Source: Cytobacillus oceanisediminis (GTDB taxonomy: Bacteria; Bacillota; Bacilli; Bacillales; Cytobacillaceae). Taken from it: a stretch of 64,000 bases of DNA. A program made the position numbers and the translations under genes. The stretch covers positions 1 through 64,000 of the forward strand of contig NZ_SOEE01000002.1 in NCBI RefSeq assembly GCF_004366035.1. Reading direction: 5' to 3'. Positions within the stretch are counted from its first letter, which is position 1; each line of letters starts with the position of its first letter. The notes beneath the pieces are model-generated. The model was not told the origin of the DNA. It was given only the letters and a program-made list of their open reading frames with translations, and ran no database searches. This document shows positions 52,192 to 61,072 of this stretch, piece after piece.

Positions 52192-53283
52192 TTGAAAATT
52201 GGTTCAAAGGAAAAGCTTTCAAGTCCTCAAGCTGCTGTCATCCTGGTTAATTATATTCTTGCTGCAGGCATACTTACTTTACCGCGATCTTCTGCAGAAA
52301 AATTGGAATCGCCTGATATCTGGATGACAGTAATTCTCGGCGGTCTATTTGCAATGGGAGCTGGGATAATAATCGTAAAGCTTAGCCAAAGGTATCCTGG
52401 CAGGACTATTTATAAATATAGTCAGGAAATTGCAGGCAAATGGGCAGGCAGTTTCCTCGGCTTAATTATTATCATTTATTTCTTTAGCCTCGCTGCCTAT
52501 GAAATAAGGGTTCTTTCAGAAGTAACAAGTCTATTTCTGCTGGAAGGCACCCCTATTTGGGCGATCATTATGCCATTTATGTGGATAGGCCTTTATCTGA
52601 TCGGCGGCGGTATCGATCCAATTGCCCGTTTATTTGAACTCATTCTTCCGATTACCGTAATCATTTTTCTAATTGTCATAAGCATGAGTATGGGAATCTT
52701 TGAACTAGATAATCTCCGTCCTGTTCTAGGTTCGGGAATTACTCCTATAATAAAAGGCGTGAGTACAACAGTTGTCGCGTTTTTAGGAATCGAGATTATG
52801 CTTATTATTGTTGCTTTTATGGATAAGCCTGCCCAGGCAGTGAAAGTAGTTTTGATTGGCACAGGAACTTCGATGTTCTTTTATTTGATTACAGTGGTGA
52901 TGGTTATAGGCGGGCTGTCTGTGGATGGCGTTTTAACCAAAACCTGGCCCACGATTGATCTGATCAGGAGCTTTGAAATTCAAGGGCTTATTTTTGAAAG
53001 ATTTGAGTCTTTATTGCTGACAATTTGGATAATGCAAATCTTTACAACCTATACAATCACCTTTTATGCAGCTTCGCTGGGCCTTTCTCAAATCTTTAAA
53101 AAGAAGATCGGCCCATTTCAGTTTGGCCTGCTGCCTGTTATCTACCTGATAGGCATGATTCCTGCAAATATGAATGAGGTGTTTGCAATGGGGGACATGA
53201 TCGGCTATTCAGCATTAATTCTATTTGGTGTTCTGCCCCTGGCCTTGCTTATCATTTCAAAAATAAAGGGTGATAAAGCATGA
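52192..53283 (+). CDS. Germination receptor B subunit (amino-acid permease-like)
   Basis: 363 residues, TTG after AGGAGG. Ten-helix GerB-type endospore germination permease of the APC superfamily (ILTLPRSSAEKLESPDIWM, IIYFFSLAAYEIRVLSE, SVDGVLTKTWPTIDLIRSFEI). Holds the germinant-binding pocket in this family. Overlaps the C gene by four bases. Confidence 0.94.
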   Translation: MKIGSKEKLSSPQAAVILVNYILAAGILTLPRSSAEKLESPDIWMTVILGGLFAMGAGIIIVKLSQRYPGRTIYKYSQEIAGKWAGSFLGLIIIIYFFSLAAYEIRVLSEVTSLFLLEGTPIWAIIMPFMWIGLYLIGGGIDPIARLFELILPITVIIFLIVISMSMGIFELDNLRPVLGSGITPIIKGVSTTVVAFLGIEIMLIIVAFMDKPAQAVKVVLIGTGTSMFFYLITVVMVIGGLSVDGVLTKTWPTIDLIRSFEIQGLIFERFESLLLTIWIMQIFTTYTITFYAASLGLSQIFKKKIGPFQFGLLPVIYLIGMIPANMNEVFAMGDMIGYSALILFGVLPLALLIISKIKGDKA

Positions 53284-54452
53284 AAATGACTCAGAAAGTC
53301 CTGATTTTTATACTGGCGGTTATATCTTTATCGGGCTGCTGGAGCAGCAAAGAAATCGAGGAACTTGGACTGATAATAGGAACGGCAATTGACTTGGACA
53401 ATGAAGGGGAATTTGAGGATCGGCAAAGCGGGATTGACAATGGTAATGTTTTTAAATTAACGAATCAGCTTATTACGGCAGAGACAGCCAATAATGCAAC
53501 GAATGGCGGGCAATCACAGGTGAGGGCCTATAAAAATATTACAGAAACAGGAGAAGCGGTTCTCCCTGCGTTAAGAAATATGATTCTGCGAATTGACAAA
53601 CGTGCTTTTGGAGAACATGCAAAAGTCATTATTATTGGGGAGGAACTTGCCCGCGGCTATAATCTTGAACAGGTGCTGGATTTTTTCCGCAGGGAACAGG
53701 AGATGCGGTCAAGTACGCTAATTGTTATTGCCAAAGGCAGTGCAAGTAAAACCCTGGAATCTGCCGAGCCAACTGTTATTCCTGCAATCCAGCTTGTCGA
53801 AATGATACAAGGTAAGGAACGAAGCACGAAAATCCTTACTCCCATGCCAATCGCTAAAATGGAAGGACAGCTGAATTCAGGAAATAGCTTTCTAATACAG
53901 ACAGTTTCGACAGAAAATAACGATAGAAAGCTTACCGGTGCTGCAATGATTGACGGTAATACAAAAACACTCCGGGCATTCTTGAATGATACGGAAACTG
54001 AAGGAGTAACCTGGATAAAAGGGAAAGGGAAAGGCGGGCTTGTAAGGAGCTACGATGAAGAAGACAGTCAGCCAATTGTATATGAGAGTTTGTCGATGAA
54101 AAGTAAAATAAAACCTTCTGTACAAGGAGATTCGATTTCTTTCACGGTTAAAATTGAAACAGAAGGGCGTATAGGCGAGCATTGGGATATAAGTGGAAAA
54201 GCATTTGACAGCAAATACATGAAAAAGGCGGAAAAAGCTACAGAAAAGGAAATTGAGCGTTTGGTAAAAAATGTACTGGAGAAAACGCAGGAAGAATATA
54301 AAATGGATGTGCTGGGATTTGGAAGAAGCCTTCAAATCAGCCATCCCCAGGTGTGGAAAAAGGTTAAAAATAATTGGGATGAAACCTTTAGCGATATACC
54401 GGTCGAATTCAGCATTAACGTCTCAATCAAAGAAATGGGTACATCTCGCTAA
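53280..54452 (+). CDS. Ger(x)C-family germination lipoprotein
   Basis: 390 residues with lipobox LSGC (Cys near 20) and the WSSKEIEELG start typical of GerC lipoproteins. Domains follow as in GerBC, ending EFSINVSIKEMG. Third receptor subunit, anchored to the outer face of the spore inner membrane. Terminator follows. Confidence 0.94.
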   Translation: MKMTQKVLIFILAVISLSGCWSSKEIEELGLIIGTAIDLDNEGEFEDRQSGIDNGNVFKLTNQLITAETANNATNGGQSQVRAYKNITETGEAVLPALRNMILRIDKRAFGEHAKVIIIGEELARGYNLEQVLDFFRREQEMRSSTLIVIAKGSASKTLESAEPTVIPAIQLVEMIQGKERSTKILTPMPIAKMEGQLNSGNSFLIQTVSTENNDRKLTGAAMIDGNTKTLRAFLNDTETEGVTWIKGKGKGGLVRSYDEEDSQPIVYESLSMKSKIKPSVQGDSISFTVKIETEGRIGEHWDISGKAFDSKYMKKAEKATEKEIERLVKNVLEKTQEEYKMDVLGFGRSLQISHPQVWKKVKNNWDETFSDIPVEFSINVSIKEMGTSR

Positions 54453-54490
54453 TTAAAGGGCGGCTGCCATTCATTGCAGCTGCCCTTTTA
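54453..54490 (+). terminator. Terminator of the ger operon
   Basis: AAAGGGCGGCTGC ... GCAGCTGCCCTTTT; also runs into the stop of the convergent minus-strand gene. Confidence 0.85.
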
Positions 54491-55216
54491 TGGTTCAATA
54501 TATTCTTCTTTATAAAGGGCAGGATTGGCTGCAGTATTCAAACTCTGTGCAGATGCCCACAAATTCGCAAGGAAACGCGGCATCATCTGCTGTGAAGGAA
54601 GAGTGCCATATCTGGAAAAGTAAACAAACAGTTTTAAATAAGTTCTTGCATTATGGGGCAGGTGAATTTCCCTTGCGTAGTATTCATTTTCAGTGATGGT
54701 CGCAAAAGAACGAGTTTCAAAGCCTGAAATAAACCTTGTGTTTTTTCCTTTGTATTCATTTTGAATGTAATGGATTTTTTTTATAATCGCGGGATCATCA
54801 GTGCCATCATAATTGGCCAGTCTTGCCTGCCGAAATGCGGGAACAGAAGACAGGTTTTCTGATAGAGCCAAAGCGTGCCCATATGCTTTATCATGTCCTT
54901 CATATAAGGGCTTGAGATTTACATTCTCCATGTTATCCACCAGTGGAAGTTCCTCATTTTTCAAATAGGGCGGCCTGAAAATTTGTCTGGATAGCATTAG
55001 CTCATCATGTGAATCACAAACAAATGAAGTAAAAAAATACCACTGCCCATTGTCATCCATGCTGAGATCATAATCCTGTCCTTCTTTTTCAATCCGGTAA
55101 TCAATAAAGCGGTCTTCACGGTCGAAAGTAAAATCTGATTGCTCTTTTTCTGCTGGCCTGAATCCAAAAGGAATCTGAATCGGTATACAAACCTCAGAGA
55201 AATATTGATTTTTCAT
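54488..55216 (-). CDS. Hypothetical cytoplasmic protein
   Basis: 242 residues from the ATG at 55216 (TAAGGTG upstream). Acidic, Tyr/Phe-rich, no signal or membrane segment. Regions such as DNGQWYFFTSFVCDSHDELM and ENEYYAREIHLPHNARTY look like a compact globular protein. Family not recognised. Convergent with the ger operon. Confidence 0.7.
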   Translation of the reverse strand: MKNQYFSEVCIPIQIPFGFRPAEKEQSDFTFDREDRFIDYRIEKEGQDYDLSMDDNGQWYFFTSFVCDSHDELMLSRQIFRPPYLKNEELPLVDNMENVNLKPLYEGHDKAYGHALALSENLSSVPAFRQARLANYDGTDDPAIIKKIHYIQNEYKGKNTRFISGFETRSFATITENEYYAREIHLPHNARTYLKLFVYFSRYGTLPSQQMMPRFLANLWASAQSLNTAANPALYKEEYIEP

Positions 55217-55358
55217 GCTGATACACACCTTACATGTTTTTTTTTAGTTTTCCCTGCTATAGAAAATACCCTGCAGAATTCTTAGTCAGGCCAAAAAGTA
55301 AGGATAAATTCCTTTAGTTATATAAAAATAATAAAAACGCATGGAAAGGACATCGAGA

Positions 55359-56363
55359 ATGAAAAAATGCATTTTTCTAGTCTTCAGTCTTGCATTAATC
55401 TGGCAATTCAATTGGACCTCTGTACAGGCCGAAAACAATCCCCGCAATATTTATGAGGTAAAGAAGGGAGATACCCTTACATTGATCGCAAAAAAATATG
55501 GATCAACAGCAGGGAACTTAAAGCAATATAACGGCCTGCAGTCAGACAGACTTTTAATAGGACAAAAGCTCCGAGTTCCAATCATGTACAAAGTGGCTCC
55601 CGGAGATACACTCTGGAAGCTGGCGGAAAAATTTGATTCCTCCGTGCAGGCGATTAAAGCAGCTAATGGGCTATCTGCCAATGGTTTGAATGCAGGGCAA
55701 AAATTAAAGATAGTTCCTGAGAAATTAGCCATGGACGGAAAGTTCGTCCTGATGACGAGAGAGGAATTTCGCGATTGGATTTTCAATCAGAAATTTACGA
55801 GAAAAGTGGCCAAGGTTCAGCAGCATCATACCTATCAGCCATCTTACAGACAGTTCAATGGCTCAAATCATTTTGCTTTAATGAAGGGAATGGAGGAGTA
55901 TCATGTGAGCGGGATGAAGTGGAGGATGATCAGCCAGCAGCTGACCACTTTCCCGGATGGAAAGGTGGCTGTGGGGCGGCCGTTCGATATAGTACCGGAA
56001 GGATCATTCGGACTGCAGAATAAAGAAGTCATGCACAAGATCGAAGCGGATGCGATAGCAATTGAAAATCTCGGCAATTTTGATGATAATCATATGACTG
56101 CTGAACAAAAAGAAACGATCGTGACAGTCACAGCTCTTCTGATGATGAAATATGGCCTGGCACCATCCATTGACAGCATCACCTATCATCATTGGTGGGA
56201 TATTAACTCCGGTGAACGGGTGCTGGATAGCAGTCATGGTCATGCAGTGAAAACCTGTCCAGGCACTGATTTTTTTGGCGGGAATTCGACTGCAAGCGCT
56301 AAGAATAACTTTTATCCTCTAGTCAGGAAAAAAATGCAGGAAATCAGGGGAACATTGCACTAA
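55359..56363 (+). CDS. Secreted N-acetylmuramoyl-L-alanine amidase with two LysM domains
   Basis: 334 residues from ATG 55359 (AAAGGA eight bases upstream). Signal peptide ends VQA|EN. Two LysM repeats (YEVKKGDTLTLIAKKYGST, YKVAPGDTLWKLAEKFDSS), then a PGRP-like amidase domain with zinc ligands in QQHHTYQP and YHHWWDINSG and KTCPGTDFFG. Degrades peptidoglycan; the neighbouring ger operon fits a sporulation or germination role. Confidence 0.85.
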   Translation: MKKCIFLVFSLALIWQFNWTSVQAENNPRNIYEVKKGDTLTLIAKKYGSTAGNLKQYNGLQSDRLLIGQKLRVPIMYKVAPGDTLWKLAEKFDSSVQAIKAANGLSANGLNAGQKLKIVPEKLAMDGKFVLMTREEFRDWIFNQKFTRKVAKVQQHHTYQPSYRQFNGSNHFALMKGMEEYHVSGMKWRMISQQLTTFPDGKVAVGRPFDIVPEGSFGLQNKEVMHKIEADAIAIENLGNFDDNHMTAEQKETIVTVTALLMMKYGLAPSIDSITYHHWWDINSGERVLDSSHGHAVKTCPGTDFFGGNSTASAKNNFYPLVRKKMQEIRGTLH

Positions 56364-56364
56364 T

Positions 56365-56398
56365 GAGAAAAACCCGCAGCTGGTGCGGGTTTTTCTCA
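56365..56398. terminator. Bidirectional terminator
   Basis: GAGAAAAACCCGCA / TGCGGGTTTTTCTC perfect stem between convergent genes, with T's on both strands. Confidence 0.9.
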
Positions 56399-56626
56399 TC
56401 GCTTTTTCTTTTTCTTTTTATCATCTTCTGCTGCAAGCTTCGCTTTATTTACACTTTCAAGCTCTACCTGCACATGGATTTTCCTTTCATCTGCAGCCGT
56501 TACGCTGGTCACTATGCCTTTTCTTCCTTTGATCTTAACCTGTTCGCCTTGATTTGGAACACTTTTGCGAAGCTGATTTAATAAAACATTTCTCCCATCA
56601 AGATAATATACCGTAAACATTCTCAT
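56396..56626 (-). CDS. Small KOW-like protein with poly-Lys tail
   Basis: 76 residues (ATG 56626; ATG 56620 is an alternative). Beta-rich core QGEQVKIKGRKGIVTSVTAA like a small SH3/KOW barrel, followed by a helix and a KKKKKKR tail, suggesting nucleic-acid or cell-wall polymer contact. Family not recognised. Confidence 0.65.
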   Translation of the reverse strand: MRMFTVYYLDGRNVLLNQLRKSVPNQGEQVKIKGRKGIVTSVTAADERKIHVQVELESVNKAKLAAEDDKKKKKKR

Positions 56627-56814
56627 CACGCCTTTTTTCTATGGAATGTGGTACAAGTTATTGCACCTTTCCTATAAAATATAGGCTTAGTGATAAAAAT
56701 AGACCGATTATATTTATTTTTTTAAATAACAGTTGCGAACGTACGTTCTTTGTAGTAAAATCGATTTTGTATCAAATGTTAAGAAAAGTGAAAAAATTAG
56801 GGGAGCTGATTAAA

Positions 56815-57240
56815 ATGACAGTTAAAGTGATTCCTTATTTAGTGATGGACGGAAATGCAAATGAAGCAATTGAATTTTACAGAGATGCATTAGAAGCGGA
56901 AGTTTTGTATAAGCAAACATTTGAGGAAGGTCCGGAAAACCCTGAATATCCACTTCCTGAAGAAGCAAAGAACCGCATTATGCATGCAACTGTTAAGGTT
57001 GGGGAGAATGAAATTATGTTTAGCGATACATTCCCTGGCCAGAATCATCAAATAGGCAATCAGGTGACCATTTGCCTCTCTTCATCTGATTCTCAAAAAT
57101 CGAAGAAATTTTTTGAAGCTCTGCAGCAGGGCGGGCAAGTAACGATGCCTATTCAGGAAACATTTTTCAGCCCTGCATATGGCAGCGTAATCGATAAATT
57201 CGGAGTGAATTTTCAAATTTACACGGAGGGCGAGCATTAA
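56815..57240 (+). CDS. VOC-family (PhnB/glyoxalase-like) protein
   Basis: 141 residues from the ATG after GGGGAGC. Two beta-alpha-beta-beta-beta modules: VIPYLVMDGNANEAIEFYRDALEAEV and YGSVIDKFGVNFQIY. Similar to PhnB/YjdN proteins that lost full metal sites. Substrate unknown. Confidence 0.87.
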   Translation: MTVKVIPYLVMDGNANEAIEFYRDALEAEVLYKQTFEEGPENPEYPLPEEAKNRIMHATVKVGENEIMFSDTFPGQNHQIGNQVTICLSSSDSQKSKKFFEALQQGGQVTMPIQETFFSPAYGSVIDKFGVNFQIYTEGEH

Positions 57241-57276
57241 TTCGTTCAGATATAAAGAACCCACAGGAGTTAGATT

Positions 57277-57697
57277 ATGAGCATCGTTAATTATCTTGGA
57301 TGTAGTGTTATATTGCCAATTAGTGATCCAGAGAGTGATGATGAAATCATCATAGGTGATTTCTTCTCTGATGAAAAAATGCGAGCAGAGGTACATAAAC
57401 ATCTATCATCAAAATATATCTACGAAGTAACCTCTAATCAGCACGGCAGTATTTGGTTTAATAAATACTACAAACAGGATTATCCAAAAAGGGCAAGAAG
57501 AAGGGCAGCGAATATTTAAATCATTATGTGCTTTTTTAGATCAGCACCTTGCCTCGGGAGATTATTGTGAATTGTATACCTGCTGGGTTGGCGACGAATC
57601 GGAGGAACCCGAATACAAGGACAGCATAAACCTTCATGACTTTGATATCAATAAGATTGAAGTGTATGAAAAATCCCTGCTTGTCTTAAAAAAATAA
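57277..57697 (+). pseudogene. Frameshifted hypothetical gene
   Basis: ATG 57277 opens 80 codons ending at 57519. A second frame from 57491 (GQEEGQRIFKSLCAFLDQ) runs to TAA 57697. Removing one A from the A5 run at 57486-57490 joins them into one 139-residue acidic protein ending KIEVYEKSLLVLKK. The join is exact at a homopolymer, so this is a recent mutation, phase variation or a sequencing error. Family unknown. Confidence 0.65.
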
Positions 57698-57707
57698 CTG
57701 TCTGATT

Positions 57708-57748
57708 GAGCCCATTCCTTTATGGAGGAGGAATAGGCTCTTTTTTTA
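57708..57748 (+). terminator. Intrinsic terminator
   Basis: GAGCCCATTCCT ... AGGAATAGGCTC then TTTTTTT. Confidence 0.85.
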
Positions 57749-57821
57749 ATGAACTTGTTTATGTTGGCATATTCATAGTTCATGAAAGAAATATCTATCA
57801 AGAGAAAGAGAGAGAATTTTT

Positions 57822-58373
57822 ATGATAATAAAATCAAAAGAATACATAGTTAAAAATTTAACCTATATTATTAGATCTGCTGTCGAGGAAGATGCATAGG
57901 AACTTTCTAAAGTAAGGGTGCAGATTGATGGAGAAACAGAGTATATGGACCGGGAAGCAGGCGAAGCATACATAGATGAAGCAGGTTTTAAAGAGTTAGT
58001 TACGAAGGATTCCATCAGCGGCCGGAATATATTCCTTATTGCTGGAGTGAATGGGAAAATTGCCGGCTTCTCCAGATGTGAAGGCAGCGAACTGAAAAGA
58101 AGCGGTCATAAAGTGGAATTTGGTGTATGTGTGCTCAAGGAATTCTGGGGCTTTGCTATTGGAAAAAACCTTTTAGTACAGTCTATTAAATGGGCGGACT
58201 CTAATCATATTAAGAAGATTACTTTAAATGTTCTTGAAACAAACAAGAAAGCGATTAAAATATATGAGCAAAATGGCTTTGAAATTGAAGGAATATTAAA
58301 AATGGATAAGCAATTGTCTGATGGCAGCTATTACAGCACCATAGCAATGGGCAGGATTAATGATAAAAGATGA
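57822..58373 (+). pseudogene. GNAT acetyltransferase with an in-frame amber stop
   Basis: Frame of 183 codons from ATG 57822, broken by one TAG at 57897-57899 (EEDA*ELSKVR). The rest is intact: FGVCVLKEFWGFAIGKNLL acetyl-CoA motif, LNVLETNKKAIKIYEQNGFEIEG and a normal end, as in RimI/SpeG-like GNATs. One base change would restore it. Translation from a downstream GTG or ATG would lose the first strand and helix. Confidence 0.75.
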
Positions 58374-58591
58374 ATATTTTTGGCTCTAACTCTTGTAGCG
58401 AACACATGAAGAGCTATAGCATAAAACACGGCTGAGCCGGCCACCAAAGCACTTAGGTTCGCTGTTTATTGGATATCAAATCCCGGTTTTCATATTCGGA
58501 CCCCGGAAATACTTCTCTTCATTTCCGCAACTCCGTACCTCTTATTTATTTATTGAATATAATTTAACATACGTCAGCTAAGGAGTATGTT

Positions 58592-59236
58592 ATGGACAAT
58601 CAACTAAAAGAGATCGTCGGAGCCACTTTAGCTGCGATCGGAACGATCATTTCTGCTGTCTCAACCATACCCGCAAAGTCAGAAAAAATGGAAAAACTCT
58701 TTGATGGCCTTGATATCGTTGGAAACAGCCTCCAAGGAACAGGTAACGCTCTTCAGGCGGATGGGCAAAGCGGACCATCACTTGAAAAGGTCGGCAATGA
58801 GATACAGGCAATCGGAAACAGTATTGTTGTTGCCGGATTAACTTTAGACTTAGAGAATGAAAATGAAGAGAAGTTAGTGATTGCAGGAAATTGGCTTCAG
58901 GCTCTTGGCGGAGCGGCAGCCCTTGGAGATGAATTTGAAGATCCCACTGCAGCGGGCCAGATTTTTAATATAAATGGCAATCTGCTTCAATCGATTGGCA
59001 ATTCACTTCAGGCATATGGAGGCACGATAAATCTCAAGGAAAAAGAGAGGGGTGGATCAGAAGAAAGTGCGAATAATATTATAGCAGTTGGAAGCTGGAT
59101 TCAGGCAGTCGGATCTGTCTTATCCCTAATCGGCACGATTCAGGAGGAGAATCAGGAGATTTCTTCTGAGAGCAGTGAAGAAAACAATGAACCTGACTCA
59201 AAATCTTCTGTATGGCTAAATGAAGAACTTCTTTAG
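58592..59236 (+). CDS. GN-x-LQ repeat protein 1 (DUF6944-like)
   Basis: 214 residues, AAGGAG before ATG. No Cys and no signal peptide. Repeats of the type (I/V/A)xGNxLQxxGNxLQAxG occur at about residues 43-60, 66-82, 100-115, 128-146 and 166-180, separated by acidic linkers; the C-terminus is Ser/Glu-rich. The pattern predicts amphipathic helices packed through Gly and Ala. Function unknown. Twelve bases before a paralogue, so a probable operon. Confidence 0.75.
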   Translation: MDNQLKEIVGATLAAIGTIISAVSTIPAKSEKMEKLFDGLDIVGNSLQGTGNALQADGQSGPSLEKVGNEIQAIGNSIVVAGLTLDLENENEEKLVIAGNWLQALGGAAALGDEFEDPTAAGQIFNINGNLLQSIGNSLQAYGGTINLKEKERGGSEESANNIIAVGSWIQAVGSVLSLIGTIQEENQEISSESSEENNEPDSKSSVWLNEELL

Positions 59237-59248
59237 AGAGGGGTAATC

Positions 59249-59836
59249 ATGTATCTAGAAGGAGATGATCTATTAACTATCGGAGCTTATTTTTTGGTTG
59301 CGGGTACATTTATTTCAGCAATTGGTGAAACTATGAAGCCAGATGAAAATAATATCAGCAAAAAGTTAATCCGGGACGGAAACGGAGTCCAGGCGGTTGG
59401 CAATAGCCTGCAGGGATTTGGAAGAATAAGCGCAGCTGAAGGGAATGAAGAAGCAGCAAATTTATATGGAATAATTGGGAGCTTTACGCAGGCAGGCGGC
59501 AATTCCATCAACACTGCCGCAAACAATATCGAAATTCAAAATCCATCAGTTTCTGTGTCAGGCTTTAATTCACTGGGCAGTACCATTCAATCGATGGGTG
59601 CAGCATTGGAAGCTGCGGGAGTTGCAAACGTAGAAAACAATATGCTCAGCAATCTCGAAACTCTGGGTTACTCATTAATTTCCGTATCGGCCATCCTCGA
59701 CGCTGTAGGAATTCTTATAGAAGATGAAGAGAGCATACAAAAAAGACTGATTCTGGCTGCAGGGGGATGGCTGGAATTCATAGGTGCCACTCTTGGCGCT
59801 TATGTAATAATCCAGGCACCTGAGGAAACAGTATGA
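59249..59836 (+). CDS. GN-x-LQ repeat protein 2 (paralogue)
   Basis: 195 residues; GAGAGGGG before ATG. Shares the repeat type with its neighbour: DGNGVQAVGNSLQGFG, IIGSFTQAGGNSINTA, SLGSTIQSMGAALEAAG, ETLGYSLISVSAILDAVG. More hydrophobic at its N-terminus (LLTIGAYFLVAGTFISAIG). Likely a heteromeric partner of protein 1; no known activity. Confidence 0.75.
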   Translation: MYLEGDDLLTIGAYFLVAGTFISAIGETMKPDENNISKKLIRDGNGVQAVGNSLQGFGRISAAEGNEEAANLYGIIGSFTQAGGNSINTAANNIEIQNPSVSVSGFNSLGSTIQSMGAALEAAGVANVENNMLSNLETLGYSLISVSAILDAVGILIEDEESIQKRLILAAGGWLEFIGATLGAYVIIQAPEETV

Positions 59837-59935
59837 TTTCGCATTAATAGAGAAAATAAATGGTTATCATGATGATATCAGTTGATATGTGTCGAATATC
59901 ACCATGCTAGCAGGTGCTATCTTTGTGCGAATGTA

Positions 59936-59968
59936 TGAAAAACCTGGAATAAACCTACTCCAGGCAAA
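59936..59968 (-). terminator. Terminator of bioY-yhfT-yhfS
   Basis: On the minus strand GCCTGGA ... TCCAGG is followed by TTTTTC. Confidence 0.75.
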
Positions 59969-59980
59969 CTTACACTTTTA

Positions 59981-61072
59981 TTATACCCCTTCAAACAAAA
60001 CGGCAACTCCGACGCCTCCTCCGCTTCCAATGGCAGCTAATACATATTTGGAAGGAGGTCTTCTTTGGACTTCATAAAATAATTTTGTAATCATCACAGC
60101 ACCTGAAGCTCCATAAGGGTGGCCAATCGTTAGAGCACCCCCATTAACATTCAGTTTTTCATATGGGATGGAAAGCTCATTGGCGCATGCTGCGATTTTT
60201 GAAGCGAATGCTTCATTAATTTCGATTAAATCAATATCGTCGATTGTTAAATAATTTCTTTCCAGGATAGCTTGTATGGCTGGGACTGGCGCAGATCCCG
60301 GATAGTTGGGGTGTACACCAGCTACTGCACTATCGGCAAAACGCAGAATGGGCCTGTATCCATTTTTTTCTGCTGTTTCTTCCTCCATTAGCAGCACAGC
60401 AGATGCTCCATCATGGATACCGCAGCTATTGGCTGCTGTTACAGTGCCATCCTTTTTAAATGTAGGCTTTGCACGTTTAAGGAGAGTCTCCATTTTTCTT
60501 TTTCTAAAAAACTCTTCATCATGCAGATGGCTTCCAATTGGGATCATTTCTTCGGCCAGCACTCCCTTTTCAAAAGCTTTCCAGCTCCGTTCATAGCTCA
60601 ATTGTGCATATGTATCCTGACTTTCCTTTGAAATGTTGTATTTCTCGGCTACATTTTCCGCTGCTGCACCCATATCGGGGTCTCCGATTTGGTCCGGGGA
60701 GAAGCGGGCTCTTTTGGAAAAGGGGGAGGTGCTGGCACTTTCCGTACCACCCGCTATATAACAAGTCCCGGCACCTCCCTGGATGTAATAGCATGCCAAT
60801 CGAATGGCTTCAAGACCCGCACTGCATTGCCTGTCCAGGGTTAGGCCCGGAACAGAAAGAGGAAGTCCAGCTTCCAATGCTGACAAGCGGGCGACATTCC
60901 CGCCGGGTCCTACGACATTACCCAAAATGACGTCATCAATTTTTTCTTCCATACCTTCAGCCAGATATTTCAGAAGCGGGGCAGCAAGTTCATGAGGCTC
61001 ATAGTCCTTAAGCATCCCATTTAATTTTCCAATAGGTGTTCTTTTTGCCTGTACAATCACTGCTTTCTTAAT
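59981..61072 (-). CDS. yhfS: Acetyl-CoA C-acyltransferase (thiolase), probable AUU start
   Basis: 363 residues if started at ATT 61072. Thiolase: active Cys in TLDRQCSAGLEA, NGGALTIGHPYGASG (His) and the final GSGGGVGVAVLFE where biosynthetic types have a Cys-Gly-Gly. The usual second Cys reads S (IGSGGGVG). AAAGGTGAT sits nine bases before ATT, which overlaps the yhfT stop (ATTAA). The first GTG (61060) is 21 bases from that site and would drop the KKAV strand. Length then matches B. subtilis YhfS. Fatty-acid or biotin-related role by operon. Confidence 0.82.
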   Translation of the reverse strand: MKKAVIVQAKRTPIGKLNGMLKDYEPHELAAPLLKYLAEGMEEKIDDVILGNVVGPGGNVARLSALEAGLPLSVPGLTLDRQCSAGLEAIRLACYYIQGGAGTCYIAGGTESASTSPFSKRARFSPDQIGDPDMGAAAENVAEKYNISKESQDTYAQLSYERSWKAFEKGVLAEEMIPIGSHLHDEEFFRKRKMETLLKRAKPTFKKDGTVTAANSCGIHDGASAVLLMEEETAEKNGYRPILRFADSAVAGVHPNYPGSAPVPAIQAILERNYLTIDDIDLIEINEAFASKIAACANELSIPYEKLNVNGGALTIGHPYGASGAVMITKLFYEVQRRPPSKYVLAAIGSGGGVGVAVLFEGV

